Assembly (NCBI GenBank): GCA_028023455.1
Contig: JAQFVV010012420.1
Location: forward strand, 3,472,001-3,536,000
Length of the DNA: 64,000 bases
Direction of reading: 5' to 3'
Source of the DNA: Epiperipatus broadwayi
Lineage: Eukaryota; Onychophora; Udeonychophora; Euonychophora; Peripatidae
Below are positions 23,963 through 36,566 of the stretch, one piece after another. A model generated the notes under the pieces. The model saw only the letters and a list, made by a program, of their open reading frames with translations, did not search any database and was not told where the DNA came from. Made by a program: the position numbers and the translations under genes. Position 1 is the first letter of the stretch. Each line of letters begins with the position of its first letter.

Positions 23963-24082
23963 TTCTATAGGAATCGATAAAATTTTATTTATAACACAAT
24001 TTCAAATATGTGAAACCAACTGTTCTATAGGAACTGATAAAATTTTATTTATAACACAATTTGAAATAGGTGAAACTAAAAA
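23963..24082 (+). repeat. 60-bp tandem duplication next to the hAT end
   Basis: Bases from TTCTATAGGAATCGATAAAA at 23963 are repeated from 24023 with few changes (period 60). Copy 1 of module Y has a single version. The unit begins with the hAT target duplication, so it may have formed during or after that insertion. Confidence 0.85.
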
Positions 24083-24379
24083 GATCTTAAAATGCTTTTT
24101 AATTTACAAACTGCATATTTACTCTTTCTTTATCATATATATGTATGCATAGGTGTGCGCACACCCATGCATGTTATTCTTTAAATCTGATTATGTAGCG
24201 GTTACACTCCTGCTACTATGGTTATAATATATATAGAATAAATTGTATAGAATTGCCATTTAAATACTCAGAAAATCAAGGCCAAGTCTTAATTTTAATA
24301 AACTCTCAACATGAAATGAAAACTCTGTTTAATAAATGTAATAATAAATAATTATAGCTCAGATTACATATAACTTACA

Positions 24380-24505
24380 AGGAAGTAACTGTACCTTCCA
24401 GTAAGTTTTATAACATAAATAAACTATTAAAAGACAGTAATACCACTTGTCCTTTAGCATTTGTTGATATTTATGCTTAGTTTATTTATGCAATTTTAAA
24501 CTCTC
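24380..24505 (+). repeat. Dispersed repeat module X, copy 2
   Basis: Matches 11160-11300 in the same orientation, including TTTAGCATTTGTTGATATTT. Here X lies downstream of module Y, whereas it is upstream in copy 1. Confidence 0.75.
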
Positions 24506-25989
24506 TCCTCTAAATATAATTATTTATTATTATTTTTTTATTTGGTTAAAATAAGTTTGTTTTTGAAATAGCAAGAGAATCATTGGGTTGAGGTTTTTTA
24601 AAACTAAGAGTATTATGCTGTTATTAAATTCAGTTGGTTTAACAATGGTTCTTAGTTATTGTGCATAAAGATTTTTCATTCTTTCCTTTATATTCTTGTG
24701 ATGTGGTAAAGTTCTTTCTGGTAAATTTCTGTTGTTTTTTTTATTCTGTTATATAGAGATATTCTTGTTTTTTGCCTAAACATTGCCAAATAGTATTAGT
24801 TTTTTAAAAAATAATGTTATGAGATGCCATAGTTAGTTGCTATCATTTAAGAATAATAATAATAATTTAATGGGTAATTGTTTGGGAGAGCAAGTGATAT
24901 TTAAGCCCTGGAAGTGACAAACATTCAAACTATTTTTTAACTTTTGCTGTCATTATCTTTTTTTTTTTTGCACTGCAAAAGTCTTTATTTATTTTTAGTA
25001 ATTTCAATATAAACTAATAATTTTTTCTCAATTTTTAAACCCTGTTGATCAAAGTATTTGAAATATATATATATATATGTACTTATATGTTCTTCTAAAA
25101 ACAGATGTGTTGATTTTTTAATCTTCATAATCTCTTTTCTACCAAAAGACAAATTTCATCTAGTTTTCTCAACATCATCTAGTCTTCTTAGAGCTCTTCA
25201 GAATATTCTCTGTAATTTGTCTATCTCAATTTTTCTCTTTTTTAATTTTTGTGATAAATAATCTTATTTTATACTTTTCCAATTTCTATATTTCTAACCC
25301 ATTTTTGCAATTTATCTTCTTATGTCCATATTCCTAAAGCTCTCTTTAAATGTCCAAATCTGCTTTATATAAAAGTATACCCTAAGCAGAATATCAGAAT
25401 ATCTACAAAATTGTTTAAATCTCATTTCCAAGATACACAGAATAACCTTATTCTTCATTGTTTAAATTTTTTTAGTTATTGCAATTCTTTTTTTAAATTT
25501 TTTATCATCAGTTAACTGATATCCAAGTTTTTTTTAACTCTGTATCTTAATACTTTATTTTATTTACTAATTATTTTCACTGCTATAGTTATAATCTTAT
25601 TTATTTTCATTTCTTAATTTCCTATAAATTCTTCCAGTCTTCCTTAATATTTTGATAATCTTATTCTGCTTCCTGATTATATTCTTATCTTTTATATCTA
25701 ATCTTTTCTCAGTCATCAATTATTAATTTCTAAATTTATCCTTTACATATTTCACATATCCTTTGTAAATTAAACAGTCAGAAAGATTTTTCTTTTTTTT
25801 TTAGGCAATGTAACTAAATTCTCATAAACTAATCTGAGAAAAAAATCTGGATTTTTTTTTATATATAATAAATTGTTTATTAAATATTTGTTTATTGACA
25901 ATTAAAATCTTGTCTGCAATAAAAAATTGATCTATTTATTAGTTTGTAGCAATAATAATTTTTTATTTTTATATGATTATAATTTTTAG
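24506..25989 (+). other. End of 20.1-kb CABIN1 intron
   Basis: AT-rich and, from about 25100 to 25800, strongly T/C-skewed on the plus strand, possibly the reverse of a decayed Lys/Glu-rich coding sequence. The last bases before the exon, TATAATTTTTAG, form the acceptor. Confidence 0.5.
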
Positions 25990-26153
25990 GGTATTTGGCG
26001 TATTCCTATTGAAGAAATTGATCGTCCAGGCAGTTTTGCCTCTCATATGTATCGTTCTATTGTAATTCTTTTTGATATTCTGAATGCTACAAATGACAAT
26101 ATCACCTTGTATCAAGTAGCTGTTCAACTTCAGAGGAATCCTGATCAAGGAAA
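25990..26153 (+). CDS. CABIN1: CABIN1 internal exon ([16 protein letters not shown])
   Basis: This exon encodes 54 codons plus two bases. The start [20 protein letters not shown] is nearly identical to vertebrate CABIN1 [16 protein letters not shown], and the end [10 protein letters not shown] aligns with MLQRTPDQGK. It starts in phase 0 directly after NFFN of the exon at 5760-5873. It ends at ..GGA AA|GTAAGT in phase 2, so the next exon must begin with the third base of a Lys codon. This is one of the most conserved segments of the family. The neighbouring introns are 20.1 kb and at least 37.8 kb. The next expected vertebrate block (KYLRDADR) was not found in the window. Confidence 0.95.
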
Positions 26154-26154
26154 G

Positions 26155-27754
26155 TAAGTGCAATTATCAAATTATATATTTTTACAGAAATAGTTTATCA
26201 TTTTAATGCAATAATCATGGTGTGTGGACCATGATGTGAGAATAGATTAATGTATTAATCTCTTCTCTCTATCTACCTACTGTCTAAAAATATGTGTAGT
26301 TGTAAGCATGTGATAAATTAAAAATTTATCTGCCGTATATAATATAAGTAGTAATTATGAGATGATGGGCACCTTGGATTTCCTAACCTCTCCACTATTC
26401 ATACAGGGCATAGATCCACTTTTATTAGTCTCGAGCTAAATCATGGTCATCCTTTGATTCGATGAGACTATATGGAACTTAATCTTGGGTTATTATTATG
26501 TCCAAACTAGATATCATTTTTAAATGCTGTGGCAACATAATTATTGTGTTGAAATTTCTTTCAAATATATTCGTATTGTATAGTACAATATATTACTAAA
26601 GAAAGACATATATAGATATAACAATGATTTATATTGAAATCAAATAATGAACACTATATAACTAAAATAAAATTAATTTCACAATTTGATATTATTTTAA
26701 ATCCTCTTGTGGTCCTACTAATAACTATCCTATTTACTCATAAATATATTATTGGTATGTATGCAGTAATAATCTGAATTAAGATTGGCAGGAAATATCT
26801 GATTGCTAGTATTATGGAAAACACATATATTGTGACTTAAACAAATTTGATAGCAGCTCAAATTAGTTGTATTACAAAACTGCATGAAAAAAAAAATTTA
26901 ATAAAGAACTTGTATAAATTGAGAAATAAATATATAAACTGCCTAAAAAAATTTAAAAAAAAAACTTAGTTTATGCATTAAATCTTATTATTAAATATTT
27001 TTATAGACTTACTTTGTAATGTGTGAGAAATAACAAAATTGTAATTTGCAATGTAAAGGAAAAAAAGAAAAGTAATTTCATTATGCACAAGATTGAATTA
27101 TGTAGTTTATAAAAATCTAAAGCATTCTGAACCCTTCTTAGGTTGCCTTTTTTGAATGGAGTTTTAAATAAAATTTTCCATATTTTTAAAATAAATTTGA
27201 TGCAAAACTAAATATGAAATTAAAATTTTGGAGTTAATAATATTTTAAAAATTAGCAATGAAACTTTAAAAATCAGTTACGATTTTTTCTTTCTTCCAAT
27301 TGCAACTAGTGTAAATAAAGAGAGAGAGGAAAAAAAAAAACTTTTTGTGTATTCTTCTTTTATGTATCAAATCATGATATAATATCTGTAAATTTATTTC
27401 AACATGTTGTGAAGTAAATAAAGAAAATGTTTTCAAAAACATATGTAATGAAACAGAGATCAAATCTTGTAAGTAGTTAGTGATGAATCCGTTGATGGAG
27501 AACATGTTTCTAAATAATATCAACTAAGATGTAAATAGATCCAAAACATGCAACTAAAACTAGTTTTTAGTGCAGTGTAGTCCAGTCCAGTCAAGCAGGC
27601 TAATTTATTCTAGTTTTATTTGAAGACTCATCTCAAGAAGCAATGTTGTTTTGATTCCATACCAAAAGGAGAAACCACTGATTAAAACTGTTTTCCATTG
27701 TAACTTGGATAGCTGTATCTTCACATGATCACCATTTCTTATGCTTGCTTATAA
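26155..27754. other. AT-rich intron stretch, no feature seen
   Basis: No terminal repeats or coding relics were recognised. A less AT-rich patch at about 26365-26515 (containing GATGGGCACCTTGGATTTCC) may be a repeat fragment. Confidence 0.45.
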
Positions 27755-28034
27755 CTGTTATTAAAACAGGTAAAACTCTCCATACAATATTGCCACTCAG
27801 TGCAAGCCTGAGTAATCAATGGATGCCAGAAGGCTTGTGAGATCCTGAGATCTAGGTGCAGTGCTCTCAGATCCAAAATTCCTCACTGACAAAGGCCACA
27901 AACTAATCTGGGGATATTGGATGAGTAGGTACTAGATGGGGATTTTATGCACAATCCTTCTGGCATCCATTGATTACTCTGGCTTGCACTGAGTGGAAAT
28001 ACTGTATGGAGTGTTTTTCCAGTTTTAATAGCTG
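27755..28034. mobile_element. Foldback MITE, 280 bp with 85-bp inverted arms
   Basis: The left arm 27755-27839 and right arm 27950-28034 are inverse copies with few mismatches. The shared core, written from the left, includes ACTCTCCATACA, CCACTCAGTGCAAGCC and GTAATCAATGGATGCCAGAA. The central 110 bases are unique. Related pieces occur at 28665-28735 and 41155-41193, so this is a family. No target duplication could be fixed. Confidence 0.8.
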
Positions 28035-28664
28035 TATTTTGCTGATTATTTCCTAGTATTTTCAATATTTCATTTATAACAGCAAATATGAGATTTATCT
28101 AGCAGAAAACTCTATCATGTGTGGTTAGATAACCAAAACATCTGTAAAATGCAATCAGATCCAGAAATTTATGCTGAAAGTTTGCTATAACCAGCTATTG
28201 CCTGCTTTAATAATGCTGTGAAGAAAGAAGAACAACTTAAGACCTACTGATGCTATACCTATCTAATATAACCAATGCTGCTTTATTTCCTTTCTAACAT
28301 TACTAGTGCTTCAGGATGATAACTGTCATTTTTGGAGAAACTAATGAAGACATCTGGCAATATATTAAAAGAATGATATCTACAGAAAACCATAGTTTGG
28401 AATTGTTTAAATATTTAATGTGGTAAGATTTTATTATTATAGATATTATAAGGCCTTAAATTAAAAATATATTTTTATTATATTTAATATTTTGTATACA
28501 TAATAATAATAATAGTAGCGAGTAATATATGCAACAGTTTTATATATTTATTGTTAATACATAGTTATTTTTATTAATCCAATTAGTTTGTGTTGGCCTG
28601 TCTAACTCAACTCAAACATTATGTTGTTAATATCTAATATACTTGTAATATCCACAACTACCCA

Positions 28665-28735
28665 GAGGCAAAACTCTCCATACAGTAGCACCACTCAGTG
28701 CAAGCTACAGTAATCTGTATAGAGAATTTTGCTTC
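28665..28735. mobile_element. Shrunken member of the same MITE family, 71 bp
   Basis: The termini GAGGCAAAACTCTCCATACAG and CTGTATAGAGAATTTTGCTTC are inverse to each other with two or three mismatches, around a short core containing CCACTCAGTGCAAGC. It looks like an internal deletion derivative of the 27755-28034 type. Confidence 0.75.
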
Positions 28736-30119
28736 TATGTAAAAAGTTTGGGTAAGCATAAAGAATAGTGATCGTGTGATATTTAGTGGCATAATATCCA
28801 CAATTCTCAGAAATCATGCAATCCACTGGATGACTGATTATTAATTTGTAAATGATGATGATTGAGCATTAATAAGTTTTCCAAAAGTAAACTTTCTAGT
28901 TAGAACATTTGGTGCCTGAGAATTTCATTTTTTAAATTTTTTTTATTGAAACTGAAAAACAAATAAAATTCTTTTGGGAGGACTTGTACTTGTGTTATAA
29001 ATCATCATCATTGGTTAATATTCTTATATATATTTGAACTGAAACTTTTTTTAAACTTTTTTAATTAACCATTACATTTTTATCTAATATAAATATTTAT
29101 TTGGAATCAAAGATTTACTGTTAAATATTTGTATATTTTGGTTCAAACCTGAAATATCATTACAATATACATATATCATAAATTATATAATATTTCTGAT
29201 TGCATTCATACTTCTTCTAATTTTCTGTAATGGAGAAAATATATTATAAATAAAGAAAATTCATCTATGCTTATGCAGTCTATGTTTAACATCAGTTGTT
29301 TGCATAAAGCATACACTAAGCAAAAAATATAATGGAAAACTTCCATATGAATTAATAATTACTTCAGAGAATGAGACTTAATATAATAAAAAAAGTGATT
29401 AGCCACTGGGCTAGGGAAGTAATATGAGGACTTGTTGGTTTTACCTAGATTATCCTCAATGAAGATGCGTAAAGAAGATACAGGATTCACTTTACAGGCC
29501 TACCCGGTCTTTATTATAAATTTATTATAAATTCTATATATCTCCAAGGCTCATAATGATAATTCAGGTAAATACTGAAATTATAAATATTACAATAAAC
29601 ATATGCAAATATATTTATCTTCTGTTGATACAAGATTAATTATTGGTAATACACCATTTATTGTTTATAATTACTAGTTGAAAGTAAATTTCAATTTAAT
29701 TTATTTTATTCAAGAGTTTTGATATTTATTTTATGCAAAAATTTGAATCCCATCATATTAGCTATTACTGTTTAATTGCTGGGATTTGAACTAAATATAA
29801 CAGCTTAGCACTTGTTTAATTTGATATTTTTACTAACAAACTAATGAATAAAATAATCAATATGATCATATAAGTAACATGCAAAGCCTATATTTTTTTT
29901 GTATTACATCGTGTTTCAATCATTTGTTTCCTAAATTAATATAATATTGATACTGATAAAATTATAATGATTTCTTTCATATATCAATGTCAAATGCATA
30001 ATTTCAATCATTTATTAAGTTTCACATAATGAGTAAATATAAACTGATCCTTCAAAATATATATTAAGCATGGATACAAAAAAAAAAAATAGACTACATA
30101 AAATAAAGACATGTATGTA
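28736..30119. other. AT-rich intron stretch, no feature seen
   Basis: No gene or element was recognised. At 28750-28770 the words AAGCATAAAGAATAGTGATC and GTGTGAT are inverse to 27720-27745, so an older, larger inverted structure may enclose the MITE pair. Confidence 0.4.
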
Positions 30120-31373
30120 CAAAGTGTGATAATTTAATTCCTGGAATGGCTGTATGATGTCATCCATAACCTAATTGTATCAAAATCATTTAAGTATTCA
30201 TGTTTGAACATGTTTAAGCTAACATGTGTATGTTAGTTAGCTATTGAGAAGATAATAAATATCCATGCATACACTTTGGTGCAAAAATAGGTGATTGATA
30301 TTTTGAACAATATATTAATATCCAATTTTGTGTGAAAATCAGCAAATATGTTACTGAAACATTACAACTGTTGAAGTTTCATATGATAAAAATGTTATGA
30401 AGAAATTGAATATGTTTGAGTGGCATAAGATGTGATGGATGATCCTACAAGCGGACAGCCAAAAACAACAATGTCTGACATTAATATTAACACAGTGTGA
30501 GATGCAATATACAGTCCAACAGAAGATTAAGTGTGAGATTGATAGATGAAGAATTTCAGATTAATCAAGGAACAGTTAGGCTAATTTAAATAAAGAATTG
30601 GGCATAAGAAATATTTCTGTAAAGTTTGTGCCTTGGATCTTGATGGATGAACAGAGAGTTCGATGTTGCAACTGATCTTTCTTCAAATACATATCTGCTT
30701 CCAAGAGTAGTTGTGGATAATAACACTTGGTGCTACCAATATGGCCCAGAAATAAAATATCAGAACATGCAATGGAAATCTGTGGGTTCACTATGCCCTA
30801 AAAAAGGGTACGCATGTCATGCTCACAATTTAAGACCATGTTGGTGTGTTTCTTTGGTCACAAGGGAATGGTCCACCAAGGATTTATTGAACAGGGACAA
30901 GCAATCAACCAATGATGTTATTTAAAAGTACTCCAGGGATTACAAGATTCTGTTCAAAGAAAAAAGTTTGAATTGTGGACTGGCGAATGGATAGTTCATC
31001 ATGACAATGTGCCAAGTCACAGTGCTTTTATTGAGAAAGACTTTTTGGCCAAAATTCACTTACTCAGCTAGACCATCCTGCCTATTCACCTGACTTAGTT
31101 GCCTGTGATTTTTGGTTATTTTCAAAATTAAAAACCTGTGTTGAAAGGGTGCAGATTTTCTACTATAACTGATATCCAACAGAATGTGAGACAGCTGCTC
31201 AACTGTATTTCTGAAAATAAGTTCCAGGTATTCTTCTAGAAATAGGAATGCCATTTTAATCAGTGTACAGATACACAAAGGAACTACTTTGAAGACAACA
31301 ATAGCCACTAGTGTACATTTGCACATGTATATTTTATAATGGTGCATTCTGGGAATTAAATTGTCACATCTCG
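30120..31373 (+). mobile_element. Mariner transposon, 1,254 bp, inactive
   Basis: The terminal inverted repeats are about 28 bp: left CAAAGTGTGATAATTTAATT..., right end reverse-complemented CGAGATGTGACAATTTAATT.... TA dinucleotides flank both ends (30118-30119, 31374-31375), the usual mariner target duplication. The length is typical of full mariners. It lies in the same orientation as CABIN1 within the intron. Confidence 0.92.
30270..31330 (+). pseudogene. Mariner transposase, broken
   Basis: Fragments of a mariner DD34D transposase appear in order but in different frames. About 30730-30790 encodes WCYQYGPEIKYQNMQWKS, like the family WVFQYDPETK.QS.QWKSPGSPRPKK block. About 30990-31020 gives HHDNVPSHSA (second catalytic Asp) and about 31080-31117 YSPDLVACDFW (third catalytic Asp). 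The first motif, normally GDETW, reads DNNTW, so the Asp is kept but its Glu neighbour is lost. Several frameshifts and stops, for example in the 5' third and after 30925, make it non-functional. There is no intact start region. Confidence 0.88.
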
Positions 31374-33109
31374 TAACTTAACCACTAAAATATATATAAT
31401 CAACTCAGATAAACAAAGTATCAATAAATTTGATGTCTATGGAATCCTTCATAAGCCATGTGACATCTATTATGTTTATTTAGTACATATATTTATCTAA
31501 AATGGATTCTTCAGTAGGTTTACTTTCTATGAGTGTATGGCATTGTTCCATTATAAAACAAAGAATAAACAAAATTAAACATTTTATATTGATATATGTG
31601 AAAAATACACAACTTTAATAATGTTGCTTTTAAAATGTTTAGGCAATGGAAGATCTATATAGTACTCTACAAACTATCATGATAAATGGTCATTCTCTAC
31701 ATTAAAGATCATTAGGAAAAATAAGAGGAATGGCAATTATACTTTAATTAATACTTTATTTGTTCTGATGTAATATCAGTTAAATTTGAGATAAATAATA
31801 GTTCCAATATTATATTGTCAATCTTACTTGGATTGATTATTCAAACTTTGCATTAATGTACTAATTATGTCTGCATTTATTTTAAGAAAATAAATTATTA
31901 TTGAAGTTATATAACTGTTTGTCAGGTGATTATTGTGCAATTAAATTAATCAAGAATTTATATGTCTATATCTATTTGATAAATATATATGTTAAATGAT
32001 GTATGGCTGGATGGATTTCATCTCCAAAAACTATATAAAATTAAATGTATTTTCATATGGATATATTACTAAAGAAAGCCATAAAAACAAAAAAAATTTT
32101 AAATAAATTTAATGAAAGAAGTAAAAATATCTAATATTATTATACATTACATTTTAACACATTTCTAATTGGTTCTAGAATCTATAATTAATCAAAATTA
32201 TGTATAATTTGATTTCAAAGATACTCTTATAAGTAAAATTAATGTATCAGGCAATAATAATGATAATAACAGTCATTTCTTCATTTAAAATGAAAAATTC
32301 TCGGTTAATGATGGCATTATAGTTCATTTGGAGACTTTTTTACAAAAAAGAGAAAAAGATGATTGTTTATATAATTACAAAAATGATTCATCAACTTACA
32401 GATTTTGTATATTGTCAGTTGATTGGATAGGGATTGGATCATTAATTCTCAAATATCATGAAAAGCTTGATTTTTAATAATAGATTCTTTTTATAATGTT
32501 CAAATTTTCCAGTTTTCATATACATAAGCTCATTGCATAGCATTATGATTACGGATACTTACATTTCCTTCACTGGTGTTCAAATATTTTCAAATGTAGT
32601 TTTGAAAAGCAATTTTCATGAAACACATTATTTGCATATACTTTTCAGGAAAAAGAAAAATTTAAATTCTATTTCATTCTGTAGTCAATAGCTGTTAAAC
32701 TTGTTTTCCAATTTTGCTTTACTAAAGAAATAATATGATTGTTTTCAATTTATCACAAGAAAATAATATTAATACTTCAATGTCTAATTAAAAAATGAAA
32801 TTTTTGTATTTTTCCAAAATTTTATTTTGTTTGAAAAACATTCTACCTGATTTTCATTCTATTCTTGTCAAAAAAAGAAAACTAATATGTTAATCTATAT
32901 CTTTTAACAACAATGTAATCTTTTCAATTTTTTTTAGTATTATTGTAATATAACACTTTGCAAAAACATAGTGCTGTCTGTATTTATAACAATTTGTGAA
33001 TAAATCTTTAATATAATTTTATATAAATGTTCTAATTATTTAGGGTATCTTTTTGGACCATGTTTGAAAATGTACATTATAATTATTTTTTAAATATTCT
33101 GTTAATTAT
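31374..33109. other. AT-rich intron stretch, no feature seen
   Basis: No coding relics or paired repeats were recognised. Confidence 0.5.
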
Positions 33110-33625
33110 TGATTGTATCCATTGTATGTTATCTGTTCTCATTCACACATCAATCATTTTTGTGTCTCAATAAAATGATAAATGTCGTTTATGGTATTAA
33201 TCATCTAACTTATTTGTTTCCCTCTGTTTCTACTTGTGTAAAACAAATATTTTTATATCTGCTTGTTTTGAGAACTCTTATTATTTTTTTCTTATATGTT
33301 CTTGCAATCACTTTTTTTTCTTCAGATTAACACTTTAAGCATCCTTTTTTAAAAATATCTCTGTTATAGTCTTTAAAACCAGATTTATTGGTTATTACGT
33401 TGAATCCATTCCAATAAATTAATGTATTTTATCTGTACTTTTTGTCACTTGTGTGAAGCAAATGCTTCTATCTATACTTGCCTTGAAAACTCTTTATTAT
33501 TATTGCTATTATTTTATTTATTCACAATCTCTTTTTCAACTAATTTTAATTATCCTTTTTTTTTTTTTAATAAATAAATATATATATATATTCATTCCAA
33601 TAAATTAATGTATTTGATCTCTGTA
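33110..33625 (+). repeat. Degenerate tandem duplication, period about 190-215
   Basis: The 33225-33320 segment (ACTTGTGTAAAACAAAT..., GAACTCTTATTATT) resembles 33440-33540 (ACTTGTGTGAAGCAAAT..., AAAACTCTTTATTATT). The phrase ATTCCAATAAATTAATGTAT occurs at about 33408 and 33593. Indels shift the period. Confidence 0.6.
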
Positions 33626-35930
33626 TTGTAAAGTTTCAAAAAGACCAGAATACCATCATAAAGCATCCATAATATACTATATATTATATCTGATGATTTG
33701 CTTTATACACTATATTTGTACAATAAAAAAAAAAAAGAAAAATAATTGAATGATGATTTGCTTAAGAATTCATATGAAGTTTAAGTACCAAAAGTGTTGT
33801 ACTTAAATTGTGATCCATGAACCATGAGTTCTAGAGTCACTAAATCTAACATTATAATATACTACATAGTACATTTCATTGGATAATTGAATTTGAATAA
33901 TAGAGAAAATTAAATACTTTTTCAAAATATAAAAACTCTTAAGAACTAATTTGCTGAATATTTTAAAACATTATAATAAATTATTAATAATATAAATAAA
34001 TAATTGATTTGTTATTGTATATTGGAGTACCAGAAATGATAAGTTGAGCTTCTGTCCAGGAACATATACAATTCTACCATTGAGTCATTATTTACTCAAA
34101 GCATTAATAATATTAATTGGATACTCAAAATTAATACATTACTTTACACTTATGAAAATATGGCCAAAGTATAATAAAATTCGTCTGACTAACAGATATT
34201 AATATCTAAAAAGAAAATAAAAAATTAAAAAGGATTTGATATTAGCAAAAAAAAAAATGTTACTATACAGTGAACTCTCAATCTATTGTTTTTCAAGTCA
34301 CCAGGAAAAAATAAATAATAGATACAGAAAAATGAATTCAAAGCATTTCATATCTATTAGAAAATTGTGCATGTGGAATGATTTCAAAATGTTTGTGTTT
34401 ATTGAATACATATACTATAAATAAAATAAAAATTTTAATCAATTTTCATGAACAAAACACTTCTTTAATGACATTTATTTATTACAGTTTTTGCATCTTA
34501 ATTCAAAACAAGATTTTTTGAAGTCTTAGATGACTTTTAAAATTATTATTATTAATATTGTATGCATAAAAAAAAACTTTTACTTTCATCAGTATTTAGA
34601 TTATTTCAGCAAAGTTTGTTACTTCAGATTCAATATACTTTCTGTCATCTTTTTCCTTTTTCATGCCCATGGATAATGTGAGACTGATGCAGTTTCTATC
34701 CTCAAATTTATCTTTTGTCATATTCTCAAATGCTTTCACTCTTGACTAAAGATAGTGTCACTTATTGTTTTCAATATGTTTATTTTGTTTTTTCAATTTT
34801 TGCCAGTGAAATTCATGTGTATCTTTCATTGACGCTGAAACAAAGTATAATTGTGAATTAGAATTTTTTCTGCGATGACAGGTTTCATTTTTAAGAATTA
34901 AACTTCTCTTGAAAAAACATTATAGAAGAATCCAGTCTCATATTCATTATAAATTTTACGTGGATCATAGCCTCTAATAAAAAAGGTCAACTTTTTTATC
35001 ATGTCTATGCATTTTAGAAATCTACCTTAGCACTTTATTATTTTTTTTGTGTACTAGAGTGTGCTTGTTTTTAAACTATAATTCGGCCACTCATAGTGAA
35101 ATTCTCTACTCCAGCTATGTTGCAGTCATCATTGCTTTACATAAAAAATATTTCCATTAACTGGAATATTTTATGAATATGCTTAGAAATATCAATACAT
35201 TTTGTTACCTACTCTCAAATTTCATCTTTTTTGGAAATATGAAGTTTGAACTACTTAGAATCAAATCAAGATGTCTAGCAATCTTTATAAATTGTAGTAC
35301 AGGATTATGTTTTACATCCTTAACTATTTTCAATTGTTGGTGCTAGTTTTCTTTTTAGATTGAGACATGTTTCAGTGATAATAAAATATTTATGTATGAT
35401 GAAAGATCAAAACTGAGATGTGCACAACTGTGAATAAAACTGCTAGGAATGATTGAGAAAAGAAAATTTGACAAGTCTTGGGATGAACATGACTCTTGTC
35501 ATTTTTGCTTATCTGAGTTATTATTTAATTTAGTTCAAAATAAAAAAATGTAAAAGAAAAAACACTTAAATATTTTATATATAAGGGGAAAAAATATCCA
35601 TGTGGAGAAATATTATATAGAGATTGTGATTTGTTAACAATAGATGATAAAAAAAATGAGAGTATGAAAAATGGTGGATACATATTTTTTATTGCTCTGA
35701 TTTTGGGGATCAAAGTAAACAGTCCAATGAGTCAAAAAATGATACATATGTATTTGCTGCATTTATGTATATGAAATGTATATATAATAATGGTACATAA
35801 TAAATGGGTATACAGAGTGATGTAGGGAAGTAATAGAGGTCATTTACCTCAAAAATAAAATAATGAATGGTTATCCCCAAAAGAACACTGATATCACTGA
35901 GCATAGAAAATGAACAATGAGCATTCAAAG
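33626..35930. other. AT-rich stretch with a possible minus-strand coding relic
   Basis: At about 34600-35000 the minus strand has open pieces with a charged, eukaryote-like composition (for example VKAFENMTKDKFEDRN). They look like a decayed protein gene, perhaps a hAT-type transposase, but the match is too weak to name. The rest shows nothing. Confidence 0.3.
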
Positions 35931-35939
35931 CCAATATAA

Positions 35940-36480
35940 ATAATTGTAAAATATGGTATCATCAGCATTAATCATCAAGAGTTAAAAGTTATCCTTCGTG
36001 ATTAGATTTAAAAGTGGCATAACATAAAATCTGAAGCTGACCATTATCACTGTTTTATAATGTCCAGGTACCATGAGTATACTGGCCACCAATGAACTAA
36101 TTATAAAATCTGTAAAATAAAGTGAAGTATGTGAATTTTAAAGTTGATGTTTATGACCTTAGCACCATCTTGATCTCTATGTTGTAATGGTTCAGCCGAC
36201 AGCATTATATGAGAGGGTCGCATCTGACTAGTATTGGACATAGGGTCTTTATGTAGGGTGTTGGAGATGATGCGATGAAATACATGCCCCATGATTACAT
36301 CCACATTCATTGGACTACCTCAAGGTTCATTTATTAAATCTAGATGCAATTTGGGTCAGTTCATCCACATCTCGCCACTTTTTCGGATCCATTGTCTCAG
36401 TATTCTAACTCAGGAAGAATTCGCATTCGACTCTCTTAATAGGGATGTACCTATGCAGACTTATAATAAATAACTAAATT
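35940..36480. other. Less AT-rich block of unknown origin
   Basis: About 500 bases of mixed composition with short open frames on both strands: plus 36291-36473 and minus 36310-36101. The minus strand contains PMSNTSQMRPSHIMLS. No family is recognised. The block could be a retroelement leader/gag fragment or an unrecognised exon. Confidence 0.3.
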
Positions 36481-36546
36481 AGCTCACCTTATTTATCAGT
36501 AAGGAATAATCTTGATTTAAAATTTATCTATCATACTTATAAAATA

Positions 36547-36566
36547 GTGTGTGTGTGTGTGTGTGC
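36547..36566 (+). repeat. (GT)n microsatellite
   Basis: A perfect GT run of about ten units, then CATGTGTAAA. Confidence 0.9.

Larger units (their letters stand above)
21191..24236 (+). repeat. Dispersed repeat module Y, copy 2 (split by hAT)
   Basis: A second copy of the module seen at 11333-13048, in the same orientation. The two halves, about 21191-22856 and 23963-24236, join exactly at the hAT target site. The right half also carries a 60-bp tandem duplication not present in copy 1. Module X follows at about 24380. Confidence 0.8.
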
